64,000 bases of DNA, from positions 252,033,445 through 252,097,444 of the forward strand of contig OW240912.1 in the NCBI GenBank assembly GCA_933207985.1, read 5' to 3'. This document shows, piece by piece, positions 10,028-21,583 of the stretch. The position numbers and the translations under genes were made by a program. A model generated the notes under the pieces. It made no database searches. It was not told where the DNA came from and saw only the letters and a list, made by a program, of their open reading frames with translations. The DNA comes from Pelobates cultripes (lineage: Eukaryota > Chordata > Amphibia > Anura > Pelobatidae). Numbering within the stretch: the stretch's first letter is position 1; each line of letters starts with the position of its first letter.

Positions 10028-11744
10028 CCCCCCCCACACACACACAGACTGCTGAGTCCATACACACATATAGACTGCTGAGTCCACACACACACGCACA
10101 CAGACGGCTGAGTCCATACACATACATACTGCTGAGTGCATACACACACATTGCAGAGTCCATACACACACACAGACTGCTGAGTCCATGCACACACACA
10201 CACACACACACACACAGACTGCTTGGTCCATACACACACAGACTGCTGAGTCCACACACACATACAGACTGCTGAGTCCATACACACATACAGAATGCTG
10301 AGTCCATACATACACAAAGACTGCTGAGTGCATACACACACATAGACTGCTGAGTCCACACACACATACACACTGCTGAGTCCATACACACATACAGACT
10401 GCTGAATCCATACACACACACTACTGAGTCCATACACACATACAGACTAATGAGTCCATACACACAGACAGACTGCTGAGTCCATACACACACACTGCTG
10501 AGTTCATACACACACATACTGCTGAGTCCATACACACACACAGACTGCTGAGTCCATACACACACACAGACTGCTGAGTCCACACACACACATAGACTGC
10601 TGAGTCCACACACACATACACACTGCTGAGTCCATACACACATACAGACTGCTGAGTCCATACACACACACACACACACACAGACTGCTGAGTCCACACA
10701 CACAGACAGACTGCTGAGTCCATACACACACACACACACACACAGACTGCTGAGTCCACACACACAGACAGACTGCTGAGTCCATACACACACACAGAGA
10801 CTACTGAGTCCACACATACATACAGACTGCTGAGTTCATGAACACATACAGACTGCTGAGTCCATACACACACACACACACTGACTGCTGAGTCCACACA
10901 CACACACACACACACATACTGCTGAGTCCATACACACACACACAGATTGCTGAGTCCATACACACACACACACACGCACACACACAGACTGCTGAGTCCA
11001 TGCACACACACACACACACACACAGACTGCTTGGTCCATACACACACAGACTGCTGAGTCCACACACACATACAGACTGCTGAGTCCATACACACATACA
11101 GAATGCTGAGTCCATACATACACAAAGACTGCTGAGTGCATACACACACATAGCCTGCTGAGTCCACACACACATACACACTGCTGAGTCCATACACACA
11201 TACAGACTGCTGAATCCATACACACACACTACTGAGTCCATACACACATACAGACTAATGAGTCCATACACACAGACAGACTGCTGAGTCCATACACACA
11301 CACTGCTGAGTCCATACACACACACAGACTGCTGAGTCAACACACACATACACACTGCTGAGTCCATACACACATACAGACTGCTGAGTCCATACACACA
11401 AACACACACACACACACACACACTGCTGAGTCCATACACACACACACAGACTGCTGAGTCCACACACACAGACAGACTGCTGAGTCCATACACATAGACT
11501 ACTGAGTCCATACACACATACAGACTGCTGAGTCCATACACACAGACAGACTGCTGAGTCTATATACACACACTGCTGAGTCCATACACACACACACACA
11601 CAGACTGCTGAGTCCACACACACACACACACACACACAGACTGCTGAGTCCATACACACATACAGACTGCTGAGTCCACACACACACACACACACACACA
11701 GACTGCTGAGTCCATACACACACACACACACACACACAGACTGC
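10028..11744. repeat. CA-rich hypervariable minisatellite, second array
   Basis: Same unit as 8516-9680. Longer blocks recur almost identically, for example the stretch beginning CTGCTTGGTCCATACACACA at about 9132, 10212 and 11028, so there is a higher-order pattern. The array ends directly against the LINE at 11745. Confidence 0.95.
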
Positions 11745-13192
11745 TTGATCTATAAGATTAGGCAGAAAGAGGCTAAGCAAGTTATAAGAGCTTCCAAATC
11801 ACACACAGAAGAGAAAATAGCACAGTCAGTAAAAAAGGGGGATAAAACATTTTTTAGATACATAAATGAGAAAAGAAAAGTAAAACAAGATTAGTTAGAT
11901 TAAAAACAAAGAAGGAAGGTATGTAGAAGAGGATAAAGGTCTAGCTGACTGCCTCAATGAATATTTTTGTTCTGTATTTACAGATGAAAATGAAGGAAAG
12001 GGGCCTCAGTTAAGAAAAAGGATAAATGAGTCATTTATTACACGTGAGTTTACAGAGGAAGAGGTTCTATTTCAACTGTCAAAAGTAAAGACAAATAAGT
12101 CAATGGGACCTGATGGAATACACCCAAAGCTATTAAAAGAGCTTAGTGGTGTACTAGCAAAACCATTAACAGATTTATTTAACCAATCATTGTTAACAGG
12201 AGTAGTCCCAGAAGATTGGAAGTTAGCGAATGTTGTGCCCATTTACAAGAAAGGTAATAGGGAGGAGTCGGGCAACTATAGGCCAGTAAGCCTTACTTCA
12301 GTAGTGGAAAGTGATGGAAACCATGTTAAAGGATAGGATTGATGAACATCTAAAGAAGATTTCAAGATCAGAGACAACATGGGTTTACTTCAGGGAGATC
12401 ATGCCAAACTAATCTTGATGATTTTTTTGATTGGGTAACTAAAATTATAGATCAGGGTGGTGCAGTAGACGTTGCTTACCTAGATTTCAGTAAGGCTTTT
12501 GACACTGTTGCACATAGAAGGCTTATCAATAAACTGCAATCTTTAAGTTTGGATTCCAATATTGTTGAATGGGTAAGGCAGCGGCTGAGTGACAGGCAAC
12601 AGAGGGTTGTAGTTAATGGAATATATTCGAAGCTTGGACTTGTCACCAGTGGGGTATCTCAGGGATCTGTACTTGGACCCATTCTCTTTAATATTTTTAT
12701 TAGTGATATTGCAGAAGGTCTTGATGGTAAGGTATGTCTTTTGCTGATGATACTAAGATATGTAACAGGGTTGATGTTCCAGGAGGGATAAGCCAAATGG
12801 CAAATGATTTAGGTAAACTAGAAAAATGGTCAGAATTGTGGCAACTGACATTTAATGTGGATAAGTGCAAGATAATGCATCTTGGAAGTAAAAACCCAAG
12901 GGCAGAGTACATAATATTTGATAGAGTCCTAACCTCAACATATGAGGAAAGGGATTTAGGGGTGATTATTTCTGATGACTTAAAGATAGGCAGACAATGT
13001 AATAGAGCAGCAGGAAATGCTAGCAGAATGCTTGGTTGTATAGGGAGAGGTATTAGCAGTAGAAAGAGGGAACTGCTCATGCCATTGTACAGAACACTGG
13101 TGAGACCTCACTTGGAGTATTGTACACAGTACTGGAGACCGTATCTTCAGAAGGATATTGATACCTTAGAGAGGGTTCAGAGAAGGGCTAAG
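11745..13192 (+). pseudogene. CR1-like LINE ORF2 (linker and reverse transcriptase), 5'-truncated
   Basis: Reverse transcriptase blocks in order: MGPDGIHPKLLKELSG and NVVPIYKKGNREESGNYRPV (12103-12300), [14 protein letters not shown] (12478-12515), [20 protein letters not shown] (12648-12707), FADDTK with the catalytic Asp pair (12740-12757), FNVDKCKIMHLGSKNP, and LVRPHLEYCTQYWRPYL near the C-terminus. These are CR1/L2-group motifs. Frameshifts at about 12310-12390 and 12730 break the frame. The copy stops near 13192, where a second piece of the same family is joined. The 5' edge lies directly against the CA-rich array. Confidence 0.85.
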
Positions 13193-13430
13193 CCTTACTT
13201 CAGTAGTGGGGAAAGTGATAGAAACCATGTTAAAGGATAGGATTGTTGAACATCTAAAAACACATGGATTTCAAGATCAGAGACAACATGGGTTTACTTC
13301 AGGGAGATCATGCCAAACTAATCTTATTGATTTTTTTGATTGGGTAACTAAAATTATAGATCAGGGTGGTGCAGTAGACATTGCTTACCTAGATTTCAGT
13401 AAGGCTTTTGACACTGTTGCACATAGAAGG
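13193..13430 (+). pseudogene. Second fragment of the same CR1-like LINE
   Basis: Repeats 12296-12520 with about 95 percent identity, including [16 protein letters not shown], and is less damaged over 13250-13275. It is joined head-on to the end of the first copy at a short shared CTTACTTCAGTAG stretch, suggesting recombination between two copies. It ends exactly where an LTR begins. Confidence 0.85.
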
Positions 13431-13870
13431 TGTGGCGGAACCAGCCTCGCCACTGGGCATTGGATAAGACTGATTGCCAGCCTCCTGCCATGTGACTATG
13501 GCCCCTGGGATGTATTGCCTGGTCTCCTGTACTGCTGAGGATTGCTACCAACTAGATGGATTTGGCTATGGAGCTTGTGTAGTGCCCTCTGTTGGTAGCA
13601 ACAGTAATATGCACTACCTGAATACCAAGACTGGTAATTTGCATATTCGGGTAGATTTGCATATTGCTAATTCTGCATGCAGGAGAGACATTTTGTGTTA
13701 ATTATGGTCTTCCCCACCCATTTATAAATATGTAATTATGTTATAATAAGTCACTGTATGTTCTGCCTGCGGTGGTTGTGGTGTCGACTAGAGTGCTTGG
13801 AGCCCTCAAGAAGCGCTAGGAGCATCCATCAATGGAGGTACCCAGTCGGGGTGCCAGGTGATCCGTTACA
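13431..13870 (+). mobile_element. LTR (5' LTR of an LTR retrotransposon, Gypsy-like)
   Basis: Starts TGTGGCGGAACC and ends CCGTTACA (TG...CA). The first 25 bases can fold (GTGGCG with CGCCAC). The first 75 bases and the last 90 bases are shared with the LTRs at 50777, 52279, 60955 and, inverted, 62533. A TTTATAAATATG box lies near 13721. The LINE reads up to its last base, giving a sharp left boundary; the matching target duplication on the right is lost. Confidence 0.8.
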
Positions 13871-13889
13871 TTGGTGGCAGTGGTGGGAT
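13871..13889 (+). other. Putative primer binding site
   Basis: Directly after the LTR the sequence reads TTGGTGGCAGTGGTGGGAT. TGG one base after the LTR is the expected complement of a tRNA CCA end. The rest recalls leucine-type primer sites, but the tRNA is not established. Confidence 0.5.
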
Positions 13890-13927
13890 GGCTTCCTAGC
13901 CTTGGGAAAACCAGCACTACTTCAGAG

Positions 13928-15527
13928 ATGGAAGGCCGTGCAGTATCTCACTTTGACGCCAGGCTCCAGCAGCGACTACAGGATGTGATGCGCCGTATGG
14001 AGTATCCTATCCCAGAGGAAAGAGAGACAGAGTGGAGGGTGGCTCTTCGTACCGATCTCTGGAAGGAGGACATCGACGAAATTCGACCCTTCCAGTGCTA
14101 GGAAATCCTGACCACTAACCAGCGCCAAGCAGAACAACTAGAGCTGCGGATGCTGTTATTGGGAAACCAGACCTCAGAGGAATGGGTAAGCGAACTGGAG
14201 ACGCTAGTTGAGACTGAGGTGTGGCTGGATGATTCCTATCGGGCACTGCGGTGGCATGCTTACCACCTCTACCCATGGCTGATCGAGTACAAGTGTATTG
14301 AAGGGGAAGACTACGATGGCCCTGGTTTGTCGTGGGATACTATTGAAACTAGTCTCTGGTTCGGAGACACTGACATTGCTCGCTTCTGGTCCATCAGAGC
14401 TGAGCGGGCAGACAACTGGGACTTTACGGAGATCGATGCCATTCAGCCAGATCTATCTTTTCTTGCCAACCGAGAGTGGGAACTAGAACAGGATTATGTT
14501 TGCCTATTCCAACGTATAACGCCGCCTGTCTCTGACATGATGGGGCTTATTGACTGTATACCACCGGAAGCATTGAGTTTAGTTCCTCCTCCCCAGCAAC
14601 CAAGCCTCTTATCAGGGGACCTTGGTACTGTACCACATATGTCCCAACCAGCCCCAGATATGGAAGACCTTATTGACTTGTCCTGGGAAGACACTCAGCT
14701 GGCAGGTGGAGATGGGACCGAGGTCTCTCTACAGGCCCTACAGGGATGCTGGGCAGTCGGCCCAGTTCCCCAGCGGCAGTATGTATCCCAGGGAGCTGAA
14801 GGTGCCGTCCTTCCTCCCCAGCGGCAGTGTGTCCTTAGGAGAGGAGACAGTTAGTCCCTCTCCCCAGCAGTTCAGTGAGTTACAGGGAGATGAAGGTGCC
14901 GTCCTTCCCCGCCAGCGGCAGTATGTTTCCCAGGGAGTGGAAGGTGCTGTCCTTCCTCTCCAGCGGCAGTGCGTGTCCTTAGGAGAGGAGACAGTTGGTC
15001 CCTCTTCCCAGCAGTCCAGTGAGTCCCAGGGAGCCAAAGGTGCAGTCCTTCCTCGCTAGCAGCAGTGTGTCCAGCAGGAAGCGGAGACAGTCGGTCTCGC
15101 TCCCCTGCAGCAGGACACTATATTACAAGGGGAGACAGTTGATCCCCCTCTCCAACAGCAGAGAGTGTTCCAGGGAGAGGAACCGGTTATCACCTCTCCC
15201 CAGTGACAGGAAAAATTATTGAAAGGGGAGACAGTCGGTCTCTGCCTCCAACAGCAGAGAGTGTGTCAGGGAGAGGAGTTTGTTATCCCCTCTCCCCAGC
15301 GGCTGAAAGTATGTATGGGAGAGGAGCTTGTTACCCCCTCTCCCCAGCAGCTGAAAGTATGTATGGGAAAGGAGCTGGTTACCCCCTCTCCCCAGCAGCA
15401 GCTTAGCCCACCAAGGGGAGACAGTAATCTCCACAACAGATGGGACCGTGATCTCTGCACATGCACCAGCGGGGGTAGGGACAGTCGGTCCTGTCCCCCA
15501 GCAGCAGGGCTGTTTAGCCAAAGGGGA
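13928..15527 (+). pseudogene. Gag-like frame with Gln/Pro-rich tandem repeats
   Basis: The frame starts MEGRAVSHFDARLQQRLQDV about 40 bp after the primer site, where gag is expected. One stop (14099-14101) interrupts it; it continues with an acidic, Trp-rich region (LLLGNQTSEEWVSELETLV, LRWHAYHLYPWLIEYK). A frameshift near 14830 moves it into a frame that runs to 15527 with two more stops (near 15057 and 15205). That half consists of roughly nine repeats of 17-25 residues such as GEETVGPSSQQ, GEELVTPSPQQLKVCM and VLPRQRQYVSQG. No zinc knuckle, protease or polymerase is seen. I do not recognise the protein. The position says gag; the repeats are unusual for one. The element is cut off at its right by a Tc1 terminal remnant. 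Confidence 0.55.
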
Positions 15528-15590
15528 GACCAATTTGTGCAGAAATCCATATCATTCCAAAGGGTTCACATACTTTTTTTGCAACTTTAA
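15528..15590. mobile_element. Tc1/mariner terminal repeat remnant
   Basis: Closely matches the end of the Tc1 element at 36201-36262, including CAATTTGTGCAGAAATCC, AAGGGTTCACATACTTTTT and TGCAACT. The rest of that element is absent, so this is a deletion product. Confidence 0.85.
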
Positions 15591-16140
15591 ATCTACTCTC
15601 ACAATCATACTTATGTATTTAGATTAATTTAATTATCGGTGTTATTGTGCAGCATATATTTACAAAAAGAAAAAACAGTGATGGTTTATTAAGCCTATAT
15701 TTCAATTTAACTTACTTGCACCAATTCTATTTTTCATATTAGTGGCATTACAAAAAAGAAAGATTCTCCCCTTCTTTTCCATTTCCCTTTCCTTTTTTCT
15801 TCCCTATCTCTTATATTTCCATGTTTCCATAAGGAAATTAATAACCTAAACCTAGTGAAACGAAATTATACAAATAGTGAGTATTATTAATATTTACTAT
15901 TTATTCCTTCTTATTGCTTGCCCATCTATTTTCTTTATCTTGTGTTATCAGAATACTGTTACATTTTAATAACCTCCAGTAAATATTCTTTTAGAGATAT
16001 TGTTACATATGTATAATTCGTTAAGTATCAATATATATCAATGTAGTGAAACACATATTTACAAAAAAAGTTGACTTAGTAAGCCTAAATTTCAATTTGC
16101 ATTACTTAGAAAAAAACACAGAACTCTCTAACCCTATTTT
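15591..16140. other. AT-rich segment with a diverged direct repeat; no gene seen
   Basis: TATTTACAAAAAGAAAAAAC...AAGCCTATATTTCAATTT (15655-15710) recurs at about 16048-16100, offset near 395. It probably belongs to the L1 that follows, downstream of its ORF1. Confidence 0.45.
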
Positions 16141-16169
16141 CTTATTGCCCAATTCTCTTTCTTCGTTTG

Positions 16170-17091
16170 TTTAGATTTCTTCATTCTCAAATCTTATTAA
16201 TGAGCCAATCCTTTACTTTATTCTGGGTTTTAAATGTCTCCATTTTACCATCAATTATAATAATCAACTTAATAGGGAAACCCCATCTAAATTTTATATT
16301 ATGTTTTTTGAGGATTGCAATTTCAGGTGCAAATGATCTTCTTTTAGATCTTATGTTGTATGATAAGTCAGGAAGTGCTATAATGTTAGAGGTTTTTTTC
16401 TGTTGGCTTTCAAAACTTTCTCCTTCATAGGAATAGAAACAGATGATAATGGAATATAAACAGATGATAATGGCTCTGGGTATTTAAGGTGCAATGTTAA
16501 GTGGTTTATTTAACCTGTGGCATCTGTCAATTTTCACTTCATAGACGTTTAAAGTGAGACCTAGGGATTCAAAATAATCATTCAATATTAGCCTCAGATC
16601 TTCTAGTTTGGCTGTTTATTTAAAATTTCGAAATCTTAGATTTTTCCTGCGTGAACAGTCTTCAAGATTATTTATTTTGTTTTCAAGGTAAGATACTTTT
16701 GTAGTCATTTTTATAGATTCATCCTTTAGAGATTTTATTTGAAAATCCATATTCCTGACAGGATCTTCCATAATTTGAATCTTGTTGGTAAGTTTCATTA
16801 TGTCATTTTTAATTTCTTGCTTGATTTCAAGTGAGTTTGAGAATATTTCTTTCTTGATTTCTTTAAGAATATTCTGTAGACTTGCATTAAGGACATTAAC
16901 CGTAACTTCTTCATTTTCTTTTTTCATATCCACTAATTACAGATCTAAGTTAGACAGTGATTCTCTGATAGATCTATCTGTTAAATCTTTGGTGTGGGGA
17001 GAGAAGTGGAGAGACTCTTATCCTATTTGGGATTTTTTTTTTCTCTTTTAGAGGTTAATTTTTGTTCTTGCGCAATTTTTTTTGTAGCCAT
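16170..17091 (-). pseudogene. L1-type LINE ORF1 (nucleic-acid-binding protein)
   Basis: Likely start MATKKIAQEQKL at 17091. The N-terminal half contains a heptad-rich coiled coil (LQNILKEIKKEI, MEDPVRNMDFQIKSLKDES, SYLENKINNLED), followed by CSRRKNLRFRNFK at the usual coiled-coil/RRM border. The RRM and C-terminal domain follow: LRLILNDYFESLGL, RCHRLNKP, RAIICLYS, then DLSYNIRSKRRSFAPEIA and LKKHNIKFRWGFPIKLII. Four or more stops and a small deletion disable it. In L1s this protein trimerises and chaperones the element RNA. Confidence 0.8.
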
Positions 17092-18193
17092 ATCAGCCAC
17101 CTTATTTTTCTCCTTTAATGTTTTCCTTTCTTTTTTCCTTTTTCCTTTCGTTCCTTTTTCCTTTCCTTTTTTAAAATTTTATTCTCCCCCTTATTTCTCC
17201 TTCCTTTATTTTATTTACACCACCTCCACCTCCATGAAACATTGCTCTTATTTAATCCGCTTGAAACAGATCATGATCCAGGTAGGTCAGTTGTAATTAT
17301 TAAATACTACAGAGAAAAAAAGAAAAAATTAACTGTTTTGCTTATCTTATCGATATTTTCTGATGTGTGCAACAATCAGCCTTGCCGTTCTCCCAGAGTT
17401 ACAAGTCAGCCACATGCAGTCATTCTCAGCTTTCGGCGTTCCCTCACCTCACAAAACTATTGGACAACACCATTCACAGTTTCTTGGTTAATCTCGTCCC
17501 TATGTGATTTTGGTCCCACTCCTCAGCACACTGCAACACCAACTGACAATGTTTGGTATCGTTCACATGTTCAATTAGAACACGCCGCTATGCAACCATC
17601 AAGCGGCATGTAACATTAGACTCTTGTGTCCGCCATTCCACTCCCCAAGTCAATCCTCTCCTCACAAAGCACGCAACATCCACACGTCAGCACGTCATCC
17701 CCTGCTCTGGAGTGAAATACATTTAAAATATAAGTGACCACACTGGATTGGATTGTGATGTCACTTCCTAAGTCTTTACCCCCTTAAGGACCAAACTTCT
17801 AGAATAAAAGGGAATCATGACATGTCACATACCCCTTAAGGGGTTAATGCACATTTTAAATGAAAATGAAGCATCACATGTTAAAATAGGTTCACACAAG
17901 TGATTTGTGAAGCTTAATGCTTTATTCACAGGTATAATTTCCAAAGAAGAGACAGTTCCTCTTTGAAGTAAAGATTCTATACACTCTATAACGGGTTCTA
18001 ACTAAACTGAAACATTATCTCAGGATACATTTTCCATCTCTTTAGTCTTCATGGCTCTGTATAGTGATACAGATTAAACTTATGAACGTGAGAATTAGTT
18101 GCATGGGAAAGTGTCACTGCAAGCATGGTTATTTATTGCTGTTTTTAAAACCCTTTATGGATTGCAAATATACAAGGTTCATGACCACTGCTA
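17092..18193. other. No gene seen (possible L1 5' region, then unique-looking DNA)
   Basis: Pyrimidine-rich runs at 17110-17240 may belong to the 5' region of the minus-strand L1. A short near-palindrome CCCCTTAAGG...CCTTAAGGGG lies at 17780-17841. The remaining frames carry no recognisable motif. Confidence 0.4.
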
Positions 18194-18520
18194 AAGGGAC
18201 ACTCCAAAAATCATGACCACAGCACTGTGCTCTAGTGGTTATAGTGAGAGGAGTGCCCTGGTGCCCCATATTTGTAAGCATTCAAACCATTTTGGAATTG
18301 TTTGACTTCTTTCCTGTAGTCAACCGAGCATTGCTCCCCTTTTCCACTACTGTCGATGTAGAGCGAGAAGCTCCTAAGCAGGAGCTATTTCCATTAACTC
18401 TCCTGATAGAAGCCCTGCAATGTCAATGTCTAAAATAGTTTGACTATTTGTAATGGGGGGAATCATGACAATCCTAGTATCATAACCACTAAAGAACTCT
18501 GTGGTGTTTATGCTGCTTGA
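18194..18520. mobile_element. Short non-autonomous DNA element (MITE-like)
   Basis: AAAGGGACACTCC begins the segment; AATCATGACC...CTCTAGTGGTTAT on the left is mirrored by ATAACCACTAAAGAACTCTG on the right. The termini resemble amphibian short inverted-repeat elements, but I cannot fix the superfamily. Confidence 0.4.
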
Positions 18521-19935
18521 ATTGTTCCTATCAGTTTAATATGCTCTGGGATATGATTCAGACATAAGCCAATGGTATCAGGGCTGGATAACCCATTAAG
18601 TAAAGAAGCAGCCACACAGGACCCCAGATTCAGACAGGGGCAGGGTTCTCTGGCTCTGATTGAGACCTCATTGAGCCAGCAGGAAAATCAAGCAATCTCT
18701 CTGCATGGCTGCAATCTTTCACTTCATTGAGGGACCATTGTGGCCTGTGCCAACACTTTGAGCACATTAGAAGGTAAGCAAGAGGGAATGGGGGCAAGCA
18801 AAACATATACTACACTAAGCTACACTCATGCTTCCCTAAACACATGGACAAAATTCAGCCATCACACACACTCAACACTCAACCAGCATGCGCGGGCACA
18901 TTTAGTAGCATCATATAGTGTTCAGCCTCCTCCACACACTCTCACACACAGTACTCAGTCATCACACATCACTCACAGAAACAGAGCCCAGGGGATTAGG
19001 ATTGGGCCCCAATCTGGTACCTGCCCAGTGGCCCAGGGAAAAATCCATCTCTGAGTGTCATCATAGCTTGTCTTGGCTGTATAGCATGGCTTATACTCTA
19101 GATACATGTATAGGATGACTATAATTGGCCAGAAAGTTTCAGCAACCTACTGGGCTGGGTAGATCTAAATGCCAATCTTTGGTATTTTTAGCTCACATGT
19201 GAATTTAAAAAAGTTGAGTATTTTTTTTTTTTTATTGGTTTATGTGTTTGTTTCCAGTAACACTGGGCACTATATTTTGAAAGTTTATATGAAATGTATT
19301 GCAAGTGCCAATAACACAGAGAATCTCAACTATGTGATTCAATATAGCCTTTTTTATATTCTGAGAAAGTGCTTAAATCTATGAAGATCCAGCTGCTGCC
19401 TCTGCTCTCGCTGTGAATTCATTGCATCTTCTGAAATGTAACATTATGTGACACTCATTGAGAGTTCTGATTTACCCAGCACAAGTAATGCACCCAGCTG
19501 TATGGCACGGAAAATATTTTAAGCATCATTCACTTTAAACTCCTTTCTTCTTAATTCTCTATGAAGACACACCAAAGTCTGCAGAATAAACATGCAGTTC
19601 ATATGTTGTGATAGCGGCAAGAGGCTATTTAATACAACTCGAAAACCTATGTCCCAACTGAGTCTAAAATTGCCACAGAAGGCTACATGATTCATTTGCC
19701 GCATTGTGATTTAGCTGAACAGCTATGTTTTATTCTGAATATTTATATTTAAATCCAATCATAACACTACAGGATCCCTTATAAGCTTGTGATAAGGAAT
19801 ATTTTTTTGTTAAAACAATGTAAGACATTCTATTTTAAATATAACTGCTTGCTAGAAATATACATAATTAACCAGACTTGATTGACATCCTGCAGTTGAA
19901 GTAAGTTTAAAAAAAAAAAATATATATTTTTTTTT
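18521..19935. other. No gene seen
   Basis: Ordinary AT-rich sequence with short frames only. CA-containing tracts at 18900-18990 and A/T runs at 19905-19935. No recognisable repeat or motif. Confidence 0.4.
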
Positions 19936-20185
19936 CTGTGTTCAGTTTTTTCCCCTCCTTTGTGCTGCTGCTTGATTGTTTGGGGGAGTGTTCATTAATT
20001 TCCACCTGTGTGGAATTTGTATTCCCATATAAGCACACCCCTAACTCACTGAGCTTGCTCTCATTGCTTGAAAGCAGACTCTGTTAAGTAGACTCTTTCA
20101 AGTAGGCGTTAGAAAACCAGAAGTTGAAACAAACAAGGGGTTTAAACTAACAAGGTAATTGTTTTATTGTTCTGTATCTGGGGAA

Positions 20186-21130
20186 ATGAGTGTTAGCAAG
20201 ATTGGTGGTTTGACTCAATGCACATCTTGTTGCATGTATGCATGCCTGGATGTACCCGTCCAGGGTCCATACCTCTGTGATGGTTGTGTGCGAGTGGCTT
20301 TTCTGGAAGCTCAAATTGGAGATCTCGAGAAGCAAATTGCAGCATTGAGGGAGATCGACAATCTTGAGAGAAGTCTGCTGCTCACTGAGCAGAGTTTAGT
20401 GGGGACAGGTAGTGGAGATGGAGGAGATAAGACAGATGGGGAACAGGCACGTAGCTGGGTGACAGTGGGGCGAGGTAGCGGGGGGGGGGGAGGAAAGAGG
20501 AAAGGGCTAGCTAGTCCTGATTTAGTGCAACCTAGCAGATTTGCCTGTTTGAGTGAAGATATTGGGAGCATCAGCTCAGGAGTAGCTGTATTAGAGGAAG
20601 CTGTTACTTCTAACAGCCGAGGGAACAGCCCCTCTAGTACAGGTGAGGGTGAAAATGTAAGGAAGGCTAGACAGGTTGTGGTGGTAGGGGACTCTATCAT
20701 TAGGAGAGTAGATAGGGCAATCTTCCACTCCGATTGGCTCAACCAGACAGTTTGCAGTCTCCTGGGTGCTCAGGTCCGGCATGTTGCTGACACAGTAGAT
20801 GGATTATTGGGAGGGGCTGGGGATGACCCAGTGGTCATGGTCCGTGTTGGTACCAATGACAAAGTAAGAGGAAGATGGAAGGTCCTAAAGAATGATTTCA
20901 GGGAATTAGGTAGCAAACTTAAGAAAAGGACCTCCAAGGTGGTATTCTCTGAGATATTACCTGTGCCACGTGCTACAATCAGGAAGGAGGGTTTGGGGTT
21001 TTTAGAGCACTGGGCCAACTTTGCGATTGGGTACAACCTTTATAGTGGTGATGGATTGCACCTAAACGGGAGAGGGTCTGCAGTGCTGGGGGATAGGATG
21101 GCTAGAAGGTTGGAGGAGATTTTAAACTAG
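20186..21130 (+). CDS. CR1 ORF1 protein with zinc-finger-like motif and SGNH esterase domain
   Basis: Open over 314 residues. I chose the ATG at 20186 (MSVSKIGG), which has a purine at -3; an in-frame TTG nine codons upstream is less likely. Residues 12-34 hold two Cys pairs (CTSCC...CDGC), a PHD/zinc-finger-like motif; 38-72 form a coiled coil; 77-160 are low-complexity. The C-terminal half matches the esterase-type SGNH hydrolase of CR1 ORF1 proteins: VVVGDS with nucleophile S170, GTND (N224), and DGLH with D289 and H292. All four key residues are present. Known role of the family: RNA binding and, through the esterase, possibly membrane interaction during retrotransposition. Intact although ORF2 is ruined. 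Confidence 0.85.
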   Translation: MSVSKIGGLTQCTSCCMYACLDVPVQGPYLCDGCVRVAFLEAQIGDLEKQIAALREIDNLERSLLLTEQSLVGTGSGDGGDKTDGEQARSWVTVGRGSGGGGGKRKGLASPDLVQPSRFACLSEDIGSISSGVAVLEEAVTSNSRGNSPSSTGEGENVRKARQVVVVGDSIIRRVDRAIFHSDWLNQTVCSLLGAQVRHVADTVDGLLGGAGDDPVVMVRVGTNDKVRGRWKVLKNDFRELGSKLKKRTSKVVFSEILPVPRATIRKEGLGFLEHWANFAIGYNLYSGDGLHLNGRGSAVLGDRMARRLEEILN

Positions 21131-21583
21131 TAGTGGGGGGAGGGTCATAGCAATCTACAAAATGGAGATAGGACAGAAAGGAGATGGGCTTTAGCTCAGT
21201 ATAAGGGGGGTGGAGATGGGGGAGGGGCAAGCTCAGAACAGAGAAGGTATGTAATGTTGATAATTCACAAAAAGTACAAGTGACTCATGATATTAAATGT
21301 ATGCTTACTAATGCAAGGAGCCTAAATAACAAAATGGGGGAACTAGAGGCATTAGCATACACTAAACAATATGATATAATAGGCATAACTGAAACATGGT
21401 AGGATGAGACACATGACTGGGTAGTTAACTTAAATGGGTACATGTTATTTAGGAAGGATAGGAAAAACAAGAAGGGTGGTGGGGTATGTTTGTATGTCAG
21501 CCATGAGTTAAAGCCAAATCTTAAGCAAGTGGAATGTGATGAGGAAAATGTGGAAGCTTTATGGGTAAATATTTGCTTGGGGC

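Noticed and set aside
8478..11780. Many long minus-strand frames rich in Cys, Val and MDSAVCVCVWTQQ motifs
   Set aside because: All three frames are open because the CA/TG unit lacks stops; they follow array length and have no gene signals.
15216..15550. Minus-strand frames opposite the gag-like repeats
   Set aside because: Shadows of the repetitive plus-strand frame; no motif of their own.
20311..21036. Minus-strand frames of 88-143 codons within CR1 ORF1
   Set aside because: Antisense shadows of the intact, motif-bearing ORF1.
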